Assembly (NCBI GenBank): GCA_014529385.2 | Contig: CM043960.1 | Location: 29,975,896 to 30,039,895, forward strand | Length of the DNA stretch: 64,000 nt | Reading direction: 5' to 3' | DNA from: Adiantum capillus-veneris | Taxonomy: Eukaryota > Streptophyta > Polypodiopsida > Polypodiales > Pteridaceae | In this document: positions 54,457 to 64,000 of the stretch, one piece after another | How the letters are laid out: each line of letters opens with the position of its first letter | Position numbering within the stretch: position 1 is the first letter of the stretch | Notes under the pieces: model-generated | The model's database searches: none | What the model saw: only the letters and a program-made list of their open reading frames with translations | What the model was told of the DNA's origin: nothing | Made by a program: the position numbers and the translations under genes

Positions 54457-56225
54457 GGAGAAGCGTTTTCGTCCTCGAAAACAAAAGTGGGGAATTTCTT
54501 CTTAAGAACACTAATGTTTTCCCAAGTGGCACCCTCTTCAGGGCGATCTTTCCACTTGACTAAAGCTTGACTACGTACATGATGACGAGTACGGAGTTCA
54601 TGAAAATCTAAAATGCGTTCAAGTTCATGCGGTTGAGTGGGAAGTTCAGTGAAATCAACCAATATCTGTTGGCCGATAACATTGTCGTCCCCATGCAAGC
54701 ATTTACGTAAACGACTTACATGAAATACCGGATGGACACGCGAGTGCACAGGTAACTCAAGTTTGTAGGCCCTATCACCAACTCGCTTGAGTATCTTGAA
54801 TGGCCCGCAATAACGTGGAGATAATTTGGGTGTGGGTCCAGTCTTCAGACTTTCTGAATGCTCTGGCACACGCAAAAATACCTCTTCACCTTCCGTGAAG
54901 GTAACTTGTCGACGTTTCTCATCAGCATACTTCTTATACCGATCCTGTGCTTGGCGAACATTTTGACGAGCAAGTCTCAGCATTTTCATATGATCTTGGA
55001 GAAACTCCTTGACCTGTTGGAGCTTCTCAGTTGCCAACCCCACCGTCACTGGTGATCTAGGTTGAAAACCATACATAAGCATGAATGGACTAAAACCAGT
55101 TGTAACATGCTTAGCACTATTATATGCAAACTCAAGAATAGGAAGATAATCTTCCCAATCTGATTGCTTCTTGCTAACGTATGCTCGTAGCATATCCTCT
55201 AGCACTTGGTTGACTCGTTCCGTCTGACCATCTGTTTCAGGGTGATCAGCCGTACTTAAATTAAGTTGTGTACCCAATCGTTTAAAAACAGCCCTCCAAA
55301 AATGACTGTTAAACTTGGGATCACGATCACTCACAATGTTACTTGGCAATCCATACAACCGGTAAAGATTGTCCACAAATAACTTAGCTAATTCTGGAGT
55401 CTTAATGGTTGACTTGGTTGGAATAAACCGACAAAGTTTAGTCAACCGGTCTACGACCACCCATACCGAGTCATGTCCTCGAATAGTGGTTGGTAAACCC
55501 ACAATAAAATCCATGGAGATACTTTCCCATTTACCATCGGGAATCTCTAAAGGATGTAAGAGTCGTCCTGCTTTCAGGTGCTGTGCTTTATTAACTTGAC
55601 ATTTTTGGCAATGCGAAACATAGTCTTGAACATACCCATGCAAACCTAGCCAGTAAAACTGTCGTCTTACGAGTGCATAAGTTTTCTTAATTCCCGGGTG
55701 CCCTGCACTTGGACTATCGTCACATTCATAAAGAATTTGGCGCCGAATGTCCGCGTCCGTCGGTACACACACTCTCCCCTTGTGGAGTAGGTACCCATCA
55801 TCTATGGAAAAATTCTTCCATCTCTGCAGTTCATCACTCGAAAGAGGAGAACTGGGTGTGGAGGAAACAAAACCACTACCAACATTGGAGTGAGAAGGAT
55901 CCCTCTTTCTAACATAGCTCCACACCTTGGAGTATACAGTATCATGCTCGCACTTACCTTTGAGAGATTCCAAAAACTCACTCCGCAATTCCGTGAAAAG
56001 GAGAGAGTTGATCTCTGGCATTCGGCTGAGAGCATCAGCCACTACATTGTACCGCCCTTTACGATATCGTAGCTTGGCGTCATACTCCTGAAGAATCTCA
56101 GCCCACCTGGCCTTGCGACCCTTCAAATCACTTTGTTGTGTAAACCACTTGATACTTTCATGGTCAAACACAATCTCGAACTGTGCACCATACAAATAAT
56201 GTCGCCATGTCTTTAAAGCAGACAC
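54444..56225 (-). CDS. Gypsy RNase H end, integrase and chromodomain
   Basis: A 593-codon frame that begins mid-polyprotein, after a one-base deletion, so its first Met is not a natural start. In order it has the end of RNase H ([20 protein letters not shown]), the H2C2 zinc finger ([18 protein letters not shown] ... CQKCQ), and the integrase core with D in [10 protein letters not shown] in VSDRDPKF and E in [10 protein letters not shown]. The C-terminal barrel ([22 protein letters not shown]) and a chromodomain ([32 protein letters not shown]) follow. The chromodomain is the histone-reading module that steers chromoviruses to heterochromatin. All three integrase catalytic residues are present. 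Confidence 0.93.
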   Translation of the reverse strand: MSALKTWRHYLYGAQFEIVFDHESIKWFTQQSDLKGRKARWAEILQEYDAKLRYRKGRYNVVADALSRMPEINSLLFTELRSEFLESLKGKCEHDTVYSKVWSYVRKRDPSHSNVGSGFVSSTPSSPLSSDELQRWKNFSIDDGYLLHKGRVCVPTDADIRRQILYECDDSPSAGHPGIKKTYALVRRQFYWLGLHGYVQDYVSHCQKCQVNKAQHLKAGRLLHPLEIPDGKWESISMDFIVGLPTTIRGHDSVWVVVDRLTKLCRFIPTKSTIKTPELAKLFVDNLYRLYGLPSNIVSDRDPKFNSHFWRAVFKRLGTQLNLSTADHPETDGQTERVNQVLEDMLRAYVSKKQSDWEDYLPILEFAYNSAKHVTTGFSPFMLMYGFQPRSPVTVGLATEKLQQVKEFLQDHMKMLRLARQNVRQAQDRYKKYADEKRRQVTFTEGEEVFLRVPEHSESLKTGPTPKLSPRYCGPFKILKRVGDRAYKLELPVHSRVHPVFHVSRLRKCLHGDDNVIGQQILVDFTELPTQPHELERILDFHELRTRHHVRSQALVKWKDRPEEGATWENISVLKKKFPTFVFEDENASPRGE

Positions 56226-57130
56226 GATTGCATAGAGCTCGCATTCGTAAGCAGAGTAATTCTGCTGTGTTGAATCCAGCTTCTTGCTTTCAAATGCAAT
56301 TGGCCTTCCTCCTGCAGAAGGACTGCTCCAATCGCACGATTACTAGCATCCGTTTCCAAAACGAATGGCTTTAAGGGATCCACAATAGCCAAAACCGGAG
56401 CTGTGGCTAATGTGTCCTTAAGTTTGTCAAAACTTTGCTGTTGTTCTAATCCCCAATGAAAGGTCTTGCCCTTGGCTTTCAGTTGATTTGTCATGGGAAC
56501 AGCAATATGGGCATAGTTTTTAACGAATCGACTATAAAAACCTGCAAAGCCAAAAAAAATCTGGAGCTCTTCCAAATTTTTGGGAGAGGGCCACCTCCAA
56601 ATGGCATCCACCTTGGATTGATCCATGTGTAACCCTGCAGCCGAAATAACATGCCCCAAGTAGTGAATTTCCTCCTTGAGGAAGTCACATTTGGATTCCT
56701 TGGCATATAACTGATTTTGGCGTAACAAATGAAACACTTGTTTCAAATGTACTAAGTGCTCTTCCTCAGATGCACTATATACAAGAATGTCATCGAGGAA
56801 AACGATAACAAACTTTTCCAAGTATGGTCTCAAGACACTATCCATGAGTGTCATGAACGTAGCTGGAGCATTGGTTAGCCCAAAGGGCATTACCAAAAAC
56901 TCATAATGTCCAAACCTTGTTCGGAACGCTGTTTTGGGTATATCCGCAAGCCTGATGCGTACTTGATGATACCCAGATCTTAAATCAATCTTTGAAAATA
57001 TACGAGCGTGGGTGAGCTTATCAAACAGCTCATCTACTCGTAGCAATGGGTACTTGTTCTTAACAGTAACCGCATTTAATCCACGGTAATCTACGCACAT
57101 GCGCATACTACCGTCCTTTTTCTTCACCAA
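56213..57130 (-). CDS. Gypsy reverse transcriptase and start of RNase H
   Basis: A 305-codon frame in a different phase from its neighbours. RT motifs: [40 protein letters not shown] and the catalytic FLDD at residues 111-114 of this frame. Connection and RNase H start: [21 protein letters not shown]. After that the frame shifts near 56303 (one base missing) into an unrelated tail, and RNase H continues in the frame at 56225. At its upstream edge is a 34-bp duplication that also shifts the frame. Confidence 0.92.
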   Translation of the reverse strand: MVKKKDGSMRMCVDYRGLNAVTVKNKYPLLRVDELFDKLTHARIFSKIDLRSGYHQVRIRLADIPKTAFRTRFGHYEFLVMPFGLTNAPATFMTLMDSVLRPYLEKFVIVFLDDILVYSASEEEHLVHLKQVFHLLRQNQLYAKESKCDFLKEEIHYLGHVISAAGLHMDQSKVDAIWRWPSPKNLEELQIFFGFAGFYSRFVKNYAHIAVPMTNQLKAKGKTFHWGLEQQQSFDKLKDTLATAPVLAIVDPLKPFVLETDASNRAIGAVLLQEEGQLHLKARSWIQHSRITLLTNASSMQSCLL

Positions 57131-57174
57131 GAGAATGGGAGAGGCCCATGGTGAAGAACTTGGTTGAATAAACC

Positions 57175-57242
57175 CTCTACTGAGATAGTCAGCAAGCTAA
57201 CTTTCCACCTCTACTGAGATAGTCAGCAAGCTAACTTTCCAC
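57175..57242 (-). repeat. 34-bp tandem duplication breaking gypsy pol
   Basis: Units 57175-57208 and 57209-57242 are identical (start CTCTACTGAGATAGTCAGCA). Length 34 shifts the frame, and each unit also contains an in-frame TAG where a Gln codon (CAG) would be expected. Confidence 0.9.
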
Positions 57243-57785
57243 CTCAGCAGCCTCCGAATGACTCATTCGGTAAGGCGGTTTACTCACTGTTTTACTGCCT
57301 GCAACCACGTCTATGCCATGTTGCACAGAACGTGTCGGCGGTAGCCCTGGTGGCAAATCATCTGGGAACACATCCTTGAATTCCCTTAAAAGTTCCTTCA
57401 ATTCATTAGCAGCATTTGCTTGTTTTGAATTAGTAGACATAGCTGGAAGAGGAGAGAGAGAAGAATGCGGCGTTGAGGAAGCTTTATTCAAAACTTTAGC
57501 ATTATTAAAAACATCATCCACATTGGAAATAAAATGGCACAGTGAGTAACACAAAAAGAGTTCTTCTATTGCATCATCAGAAGCGAGCTTCATAAGCTCA
57601 GCTGTACAAATAAGTGGTGAGGAAGGTACATCCTTCTCCCCCAACAACAGCACGTGCACACCATTGGATTCGAACATTAGACTATTATGCTCATAGCTAC
57701 ATCTAAGGGATGATCCTAAACTATGCAACCATTCACGGCTAAGAACCACATCCGCCCTCTCCATATTCATGACTTGGAAATCCAA
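57231..57785 (-). pseudogene. Gypsy protease to RT linker, bounded by stops
   Basis: In the same frame as the Gag-protease segment but separated from it by a TAG at 57828-57830. It carries NMERADVVLSREWLHSLG, a protease-end/linker motif of plant chromoviruses, and ends with FKDVFPDDLPPGLPPTR, VQHGIDVVAGSKTVSKPPYR and MSHSEAAEVES, the usual lead into RT. It closes at TAG 57231-57233 within the 34-bp duplication. Confidence 0.85.
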
Positions 57786-57827
57786 AGAGGTACGGTATCC
57801 TTGAATTTCCAGAGGTACATCTTTAAC

Positions 57828-59291
57828 CTAAGTTTCCCATATCTCAGCATCATGGCCGTTAATCATTGCTACCTTGTAGTGATGGGAACTCGGGGTTTGG
57901 GGCAATTTTAGTCGTTTCACCAATTTATAATTGATGAAATTGTGCGACGCACCATCGTCTACCAAGATCCGCACCCTGTGCCCTTGGATAGAGCCATGCA
58001 TACGCACCAACTCATGTGGTCCAAAAGTCTGCTGCCACATGGAGGCCGTGATACAGCACTCATGCACCGCCTCGGTGTGTGTTACTTCCACATTAGCAAA
58101 CTGGGAAGAGGATTCAAGAGGTAAAAGTTGCACCATGTGTACTGCTTTTTCCTTCCCCTTGTCTTGAGCAGCAGATTTCCCCTTCGGATAATCCTTTTTG
58201 CTATGTCCAGTTCCCAAACATTTAAAGCACAACTTTTCTTTTTTGGCTTTCTCAAACTCTTCTGTTGAGAGAGGACCCCTAGACCCCTTGGGCTTTTTGG
58301 AGGTCTCTGATGCAGTAGAGACATTTTTTCTTTTATGATGCACATGTTGTGGACGTGTTAAAACAGGTGTAGTGCCATGCACATGCGAACTATACAATGC
58401 CCGATCATCGGGATCATCATGGATGTGAGCTTGCACTATTGCGTCCTCAAGTGTTTGTGGATCCTGGGTTTTAACGTGCTTCTTAAGCTCGGGAGTTAAC
58501 CCACGGATGAACCCACGCACCTGTTGAAAGGTATCCATCCCTTCCAGTTTGAGGATCACATCCCGATAATGGGAAATATATTCCAATAATGTTTTATGCT
58601 GGCGCATAGAACATTCATCCCAGGCGGTCCAATTTCTATCCTTCTCCTTGGTAGGTAGAAATTCCTTCCTGAAGACAGTCTCAAAAGATGCCCAAGTCTG
58701 TGGTAGCATGCCCTTCTCCTTGAGAGACATCCACCATTTGTAGGCCTTGCCGTCCAAAGTCAGACTTGTCTGCAACGCCTTGGCTGCATCCGGGGTACGC
58801 CTAAGGCCATGAATACCATCCCACTTACTAAGAAAAATATTCACGGTGTCCTTGTTTCGCTCACGCTCGTCTTCCCGAAAAATTGGTGGCTTTGTATTTT
58901 TCAACAAATCGTCCACCTCTTTTTGGGTCAGAGAGTGCAACGGTCCCGGAGGAGGGCCTTGCCCAGCAGCCGGCCCTTGGCCTGGTGTGGAGCCGTGCTC
59001 CTGAATTGGCTGATTAGCAGGGCCTGTGGCCTGCTGCCGTATATGCAACTTAATCAAATCGGATAATGTTGTGACATTCTGATTTAATTGTGCAAAATTC
59101 GTTTCAAGCACAGTCATGCGTGTTTGCAATGCACGGAAATCTTGCATGTCCAGCAACTCATACACATCGTCTTTTGCCGTTGGGGCACGATTACACTCCG
59201 TGAGAGGAACCGTCCGCGTGGCATCGGCAGACGAAACGGGTGCGGACTGCGCGAAATCAAATGCATGATGCATATCTATGTCCGAATCCAT
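57828..59291 (-). CDS. Gypsy Gag and protease N-terminal part
   Basis: I chose the start MDSDIDMHHAFDFAQ at 59291, because the 44 codons upstream lie in the leader. The 487-residue product has a coiled N-terminal region, a retrotransposon Gag capsid domain (LTLDGKAYKWWMSLKEKG ... FRKEFLPTKEKDRNW ... FIRGLTPELKKHV), and a zinc knuckle CFKCLGTGHSKKDY in which the last ligand Cys is Tyr. The protease motif is VDDGASHNFI, where gypsy proteases usually have DSGA or DTGA. A TAG at 57828-57830 ends the frame inside the protease region; the same frame continues beyond. Loss of the knuckle Cys would weaken RNA packaging. Confidence 0.9.
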   Translation of the reverse strand: MDSDIDMHHAFDFAQSAPVSSADATRTVPLTECNRAPTAKDDVYELLDMQDFRALQTRMTVLETNFAQLNQNVTTLSDLIKLHIRQQATGPANQPIQEHGSTPGQGPAAGQGPPPGPLHSLTQKEVDDLLKNTKPPIFREDERERNKDTVNIFLSKWDGIHGLRRTPDAAKALQTSLTLDGKAYKWWMSLKEKGMLPQTWASFETVFRKEFLPTKEKDRNWTAWDECSMRQHKTLLEYISHYRDVILKLEGMDTFQQVRGFIRGLTPELKKHVKTQDPQTLEDAIVQAHIHDDPDDRALYSSHVHGTTPVLTRPQHVHHKRKNVSTASETSKKPKGSRGPLSTEEFEKAKKEKLCFKCLGTGHSKKDYPKGKSAAQDKGKEKAVHMVQLLPLESSSQFANVEVTHTEAVHECCITASMWQQTFGPHELVRMHGSIQGHRVRILVDDGASHNFINYKLVKRLKLPQTPSSHHYKVAMINGHDAEIWET

Positions 59292-60181
59292 GCTGTGGAC
59301 GTATTGTGCGAGAAAAGAAAGAAGAATACCAGAATTCCAACGAGCTCGTAGCCGTATGCGATAAGGAACCGTATAATTACACCTTTGAGAAGAAAGAACG
59401 CCGACTTCGAAAGCGAAGTTCAATCCAAGACCACTACCAGCTTGACAACAACGAGCAAAACTGCAGTGGATGATTCACTCGAAAGCACGGAGAAAATTCG
59501 AGTTGCCAATAGTCTGGTTTGCGTCGTATGCAATACACCAAATAAACTTGAAAGTTGCCGACAATTTGGGCAGCCTATGAGGAAGTTGAAAACACAAATC
59601 AAAGTATAGTCACTGCCGAGGTGGCTTGCATCGTATGCAACCACCAAATCGGTTGAAGCTTGGTGAGCAATTTGCAGTTTGTCGAAGCTTCAAAAAACTG
59701 TTTGGAGCAAGTTCGAACTTCAGAATTTTCTGCAATTAACAGAACTCAGAGGTGATGATGCCCATCGTATCGGAGAGGGACACCGGAGAGAAAAAACAAA
59801 GAAGCTGCACGGGCCTCGGCTCCCTTAAGGTCCAATAGGGTTGTCCGAGTGGGAACGGGCAACCCTTAGGGGATTTTTTTAAAACAAAAAATATGCCAAC
59901 CTCTGTTCTGCAACGTAGTTCGGCCGCCTGCGTGAGGGAATAGGTCGCCCTAGCTCACGATGTGGGCCGAGTTGGGGCCTGCTGCAGGGTCGTGAATGGA
60001 CCTCCTCGCCAAGGCACTCCCAACGAGCCCAAGCTTGAGCGTTTTGGAGCCCGTCGACCCACAGCTTCGTCCCCGATTTAGAGCTTCTGCACACGCTGCG
60101 GCCTCGGCCCTCTTCCTCCTCCACTTTGAGGTTGCATGCAACATGCAGCCAAGCAAAAAACGTGCCCAAGTTCTATGTTTA
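59292..60181 (-). other. Gypsy 5' leader
   Basis: About 890 bases between the primer site and the gag start, without a convincing protein. Probably the untranslated leader with packaging signals. Confidence 0.6.
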
Positions 60182-60193
60182 GCTATGATACCA
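60182..60193 (-). other. Gypsy primer-binding site
   Basis: On the minus strand TGGTATCATAGC, one base inside the 5' LTR; 11 of 12 bases match the initiator-Met primer site TGGTATCAGAGC. Confidence 0.85.
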
Positions 60194-60194
60194 G

Positions 60195-60336
60195 TGTAAA
60201 CACCAAGGGACTGCCATGCCTGGTCCATCCGCCCAACCTCCCTTTAATAGGCTCCTAGCCCCTTTCGGACCCCTTCCCACTGGCAGCCGGCCCTTGGCCG
60301 AGTCCGTGACCCCTTGGTTTGGCCCTTGGCCTGACA
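60195..60336 (-). repeat. Gypsy 5' LTR
   Basis: 142 bp, differing from the 3' LTR by one base (CTGGCAGCC against CTGGCAACC). Followed by GGTTT. Confidence 0.95.
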
Positions 60337-60603
60337 GGTTTGGGTCTTGAATACATACAGTTTAAGACTGGTATCTATCTTCGAGAGAACATTCCCTCAT
60401 TTACACATTTGGTGTCCTTTTGTATTGAGGAAGAGAAGCAACTTGAGAAAGACTAGCCTCTACGCAAGGTGGAATAGTTCTGAACAAGTCCTTTTCAACA
60501 AAAGAGGAAGAGGTAGAGGACATGGTACAGGTTGTGGATGAGACCGAGGAAAAGGCAACCACCAAGCATAACATCTCAATAGCAATCAGAGTCAGAACAG
60601 AGG
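60337..60603 (+). pseudogene. Gag of the second copia family, 3' part
   Basis: Continues the gag interrupted at 54301: YLRENIPSFTHLVSFCIEEE, then FNKRGRGRGHGTGCG, the Arg/Gly-rich segment before the zinc knuckle in this Gag type. It ends where LINE sequence begins at about 60604. Frameshifted. Confidence 0.7.
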
Positions 60604-60711
60604 TGGTTCCAGATGACTCGCTGCTCTTCCTCCAAGCGGATGAAAACAATGTTAGACGAGCCTTGGAGATTGTCCAAGTGTTTTCCACAGCGTCAAGGTC
60701 TCAATGCAACA
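60604..60711 (+). pseudogene. 108-bp LINE reverse transcriptase shard
   Basis: It reads VVPDDSLLFLQADENNVRRA then LEIVQVFSTASRSQCN, the active-site strand and following helix of a LINE RT, wedged between two copia fragments. No LINE 3' end or target duplication is present, so it arrived by recombination or filler repair rather than by its own insertion. Confidence 0.75.
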
Positions 60712-63700
60712 TGTTCCTAATGCTTCTGCTGACAGCAATTCATCTTGAAATTCTGGTGATAAGAGCAAAAAAAAGATGCATTGCCATTATTGTAAAGCTA
60801 ATGATCACTTGATCAAGCAGTGTCCTAAGTTGAAGACCAAAGAGGCTAAGAAGAAAGAGGGTGGTTCCACTGCAATTTCTGGTCCCACTACAAATACAAT
60901 CAATGTTGAGTCTTCTCTGAAAGAACACTTTGACGCTGATGTTGATGAAGAGTGGGCTTTTAGTGCATATTGCACTTACAATCCTGTTGTCCATGATGCA
61001 TGCATGTCAGTTGCTGCAGATTTGCATTTGTGGTATCTAGACAGTGGTGCTACAAAGCACATTACCTCACATCGTGAATTGTCACCTCTCTCAAGTATGT
61101 CCCTCATGGGAATTCAATCACTTGTGCCAACAATGCCTCTTATCCGACAGGGAGCTAGAAAGATTGTGCTTACTGCTAGAAATGGCAGTTCTATCACACT
61201 TCTTGATGCACTTTATATACCTAGGATCAAGAAGAATCTTTTGTCTGTGTTTGCACTTGCTAAACTTGGACTTGTAGTCAAATTTGTGAATGACAAATGT
61301 ACAATTCATGATCTTAGTTTTGGTGATGAGATTGTTGCATCTATCCTTTTGTGTTGGGACTGTATAAGCTCAATTTGTATGACAAGTGTGGACAGAATTT
61401 TGCAAATGCAGTTGCATATTCAAGGGCTGTTTCAGATGCAAAACTGTGGCATGCACATTTTGGGCATCTGAATTTTGCCAGTTTGTTGCGTTTGCAAAAA
61501 TCTAATATGGTTGCTTCTTTGCCACCTCTTGAAGCACCAGTCAAACATATTTGTGAAGGCTGTATTTTGGGTAAAATGCAGCATGCTAAGTTTCCAAAGG
61601 ATGGGTCAGTCCGTGCTATATGTAGATTGCAACTTGTGCATAGTGATGTTTGTGGGCCTATGCAAACTCCGTCCTTGGGAAATTACTTGTACTTTGTGAC
61701 TTTCATTGATGACTACTCCAGACATGCATGGGTATATTCGTTGAAAGCTAAGTCCGAAGTGTTCATGTGCTTCAGGCAATTTCTTGCTATGGCTGAAAAT
61801 GTCTCAAAATGTACTAATGGGCACCCTCCATTCCGATCGAGGTGGGGAGTATATGTCTCATGAATTTAATGCATTTCTTGCTAGTCATGGGATAAAACAC
61901 CAATGTACAGTGTCGTATACGCCTCAGCAAAATGGTGTTGCTGAGAGGAAAAATAGGTCTCTTACGAAAATGGCAAGATGTATGGTCAAGTGTCAAGCTT
62001 TACCACATTTGTTTTGGCTTGAGGCTGTCATGTGTGCCACTTATATACTTAACAGGTGTCCTACAAAAGCGTTGCAGTCTATGACTCCATATGAAGCATG
62101 GCATGATAGAAAGCCATCTATTGAGCACATGCATGTTTTTGGCTATTTGGCTTATGGTTTAGTGGCACAAGTGCAGCGCAAAAAATTGGATGATAAGGCT
62201 GTCAAATGTATTTTTATTGGTTATAGTGTTGAAAGAAAAGGTTACAGGTTGTATCATCCGCAAACAAAGCGTATTCTCGTTTCACATGATCTTATGTTTG
62301 TTGAAGATTATGTTGTGTTTGTGGAAGATTATGTTCAGCCTTTGGTGTCATGTACTAGAGACAGTAATGTAAGCTCACATGACATTTATGACACTTTGTT
62401 GCCTCTTTTCAGTGGTGAAAGTACGAAAGTAAATTCCAATGAGGCAAATGTACAGCCTATAGGGGTTTCTGAAAATGTTACAGATCAATCTATTACTGAT
62501 GCAGATGTACATGATGGTTGCAAAAGGCTATGTGCAACAAAAAGACATAGATTATGAAGAAAATTTTGCTCCCACTTGTCGTATGACTACTATTTGTTTT
62601 CTATGTGCATTGGCAGCTCATTTTGGTTGGGATGTACATCAATCCAATATTGTTACTGCTTTCTTCAATGATGACATTTTTTAGGAAGTCTATGTAACGC
62701 AGCCTCGTGGTTTTGTCAAGAAAGGACAAGAGGACAAAGTGTGCGGATGTAAGAAGTCTTTGTATGGGTTGAAGCAATCTCCTCGTGCTTGGTATGAGAA
62801 AGTTGACACTCATTTGGTCAAACGAGGCTTTTGTAACAATCCAACAAAAAGCACATTGTATGTCAAGCATGAGGGCGATGTACTTGTTATTGTTGTTCTT
62901 TATGTGGATGATTTGCTGATCACTGGTCCCAATGAGGCACATATTGGTGAATTTGAGGCTGATTTGAATGCTACTTTCAAAATGAAAGATTTGGGGCTGT
63001 TGCATCATTAATTGGGCATATAGTTTAAGCAGTGTGATGGTGGTATTGCCTTGTGTCAAAAACATTACATAGAGACATTGCTATGTAAGTTTGGACCTAA
63101 GGATTGCAAACCTATTGCCACTCCCATGGAAACACGTTTGAAGTTGAGTCTAGATGATGCTGGTGATCTTGCTTATGTCACTGTTTACCAAATTGATGTT
63201 GGTTGCCTCATTTATGTATGCATCACGAGGCCGGATATTCAGTTTGCAGTCTCACAGGTCTACAGATTTATGCATAGCCTAGGGTCTAAGCATTGGCAGG
63301 CTGTCAAAAGGATTTTTCGCTACTTGAGTGGCACTTTACATCTTGGCTTGTTTTATCCCAAGGAGAGATCATTGCCACCAAACTTACATGCTTTTTCAGA
63401 CTCAGACTGGGCTGGTTGTTTTGATACGCGAGTATCCACAAGTGGTTTTTGTTTCATGCTTGGCAGTTCATGTATATCATGGTTGGGCAAGAAGCAACCT
63501 CTGTGGCCACTTCGAGTTGTGAGGCTGAGTACAGGGCAGTCTTCACAGCTACAGTCGAGTGTGTATGGCTCATGAGCCTTATGGCTGATTTGGGTGTTGG
63601 ACATGACAAATCATGTCACAGGTACGGTTGAGTGTGTATGGCTCAGACGCCTTATGGCCGATTTGGGTGTTGAACAGGACACTTTGAGTTGTGAGGTTGA

Positions 63701-63914
63701 GTACAGGGCAGTCTTCACAGCTACGGTTGTGTATATGGGTCAAACGACTTATGGCTGGACAGGACACTGCCAACACTATCTACATTGACAGTCAGAGCGC
63801 ATCTAAGAAGGAAAAATCAATTTGGCTTATGTGCCAACATAGGACAACCTTGCAGATCTTTTCACAAAGGCATTGTCTCGTTAGAAGTTCAAAGCTTTTC
63901 ACTCCAGGGGGATT
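60712..63914 (+). pseudogene. Damaged second copy of the 25.6-kb copia family, 5' truncated
   Basis: Collinear with 26930-30511 of the complete element. Zinc knuckle CHYCKANDHLIKQCP, protease WYLDSGATKH, integrase (HSDVCGPM, TLHSDRGGEY, NGVAERKN), RT YVDDLL and RNase H SDSDWAGC are all recognisable. Lesions include frameshifts near 61090, 61345 and 61818, a short duplication near 62290-62330, a deletion of about 380 bp at 62518 that removes the link to RT, a stop at 63009, scrambled duplications in RNase H (63500-63790), and about 95 bp missing before the LTR. The 5' LTR and most of gag are gone. It cannot encode a working polyprotein. Confidence 0.92.
63500..63790 (+). repeat. Interleaved duplications inside copia RNase H
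   Basis: GAGTGTGTATGGCTCA and GATTTGGGTGTTG occur in two successive blocks, and TTGTGAGGCTGAGTACAGGG with GGCAGTCTTCACAGCTAC also occurs twice, in an A-B-B-A-like arrangement. The complete copy has each once. Confidence 0.8.
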
Positions 63915-64000
63915 TGTTACCATATACATGTGGTAGTGATGTGTGTGAACACACTTAGGACCGCTGGGGCATTTTTTCCCTCTTTAGGAGGTTTTTTCCC
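63915..64000 (+). repeat. 3' LTR of the damaged copia copy, cut by the window end
   Basis: The first 86 bases of the family LTR, TGTTACCATATACATG onward, with a few differences from the LTRs at 25562 and 30512. Confidence 0.92.

Larger units (their letters stand above)
54302..60336 (-). mobile_element. Complete chromodomain Ty3-gypsy retrotransposon (6035 bp)
   Basis: The LTRs are 142 bp, TGTAAACACC...GCCTGACA, at 54302-54443 and 60195-60336, and differ at one base. The target duplication is GGTTT (54297-54301 and 60337-60341). On the minus strand the order is 5' LTR, primer site, Gag, protease, RT, RNase H, integrase, chromodomain, polypurine tract, 3' LTR. The LTRs are unusually short for a plant chromovirus. 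Despite near-identical LTRs the coding region has at least four disabling lesions. Confidence 0.95.

Overview
This is repeat-saturated intergenic DNA from the nucleus of a flowering plant. The evidence for a plant is the set of transposon types (Ty1-copia with methionine-initiator tRNA primer sites, a chromodomain Ty3-gypsy element, LINEs whose ORF1 carries a DUF4283-like domain and zinc knuckle, Mutator-like MITEs, Helitron-like ends) and a broken exon of a plant glutamate-receptor-like (GLR) channel. I cannot name the species. I see no intact host gene, no rRNA or functional tRNA gene, and no CRISPR array or other bacterial feature.

Layout. 1-4.0 kb: AT-rich DNA, a dense GA/GT microsatellite block, and the minus-strand primer-binding site and putative LTR of an Athila/Tat-like gypsy element. 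4.1-11.3 kb: decayed LINE pieces, one split by a small MITE, plus the GLR fragment. 11.3-17.2 kb: a copia shard, then minus-strand gypsy debris carrying a 603-bp Mutator-like MITE and a 221-codon ORF I do not recognise. 17.2-25.5 kb: a LINE ORF1 relic, two LINE 3' ends, and a possible Helitron with an unidentified reading frame. 25.56-30.74 kb: a young, structurally complete copia element with one frameshift. 30.7-37.1 kb: microsatellites, a 174-bp tandem duplication, a LINE tail, an inverted-repeat pair and a tRNA-like sequence. 37.1-45.9 kb: an old LINE split by a second, 5.5-kb LINE with a 14-bp target duplication; the second LINE is itself split by a Mutator-like MITE with a 9-bp target duplication, and a 159-bp LINE tail is also nested in the old one. 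46-51 kb: deleted LINE copies, a foldback with a tRNA-like centre, and three adjacent tandem-repeat families. 53.0-60.6 kb: a different copia family (5' LTR and gag) split by a 6.0-kb minus-strand chromodomain gypsy element with 142-bp LTRs and target duplication GGTTT. 60.6-64 kb: a LINE shard joined to a second, heavily damaged copy of the 25.6-kb copia family, which runs off the window.

The coding sequences are transposon proteins: Gag, protease, integrase, reverse transcriptase and RNase H from LTR elements, and ORF1, endonuclease and reverse transcriptase from LINEs. Almost every copy has stops, frameshifts or deletions. The most useful content is the insertion history: the junctions give a relative order of events and several cases of duplication, filler DNA or mobilisation of already defective copies.
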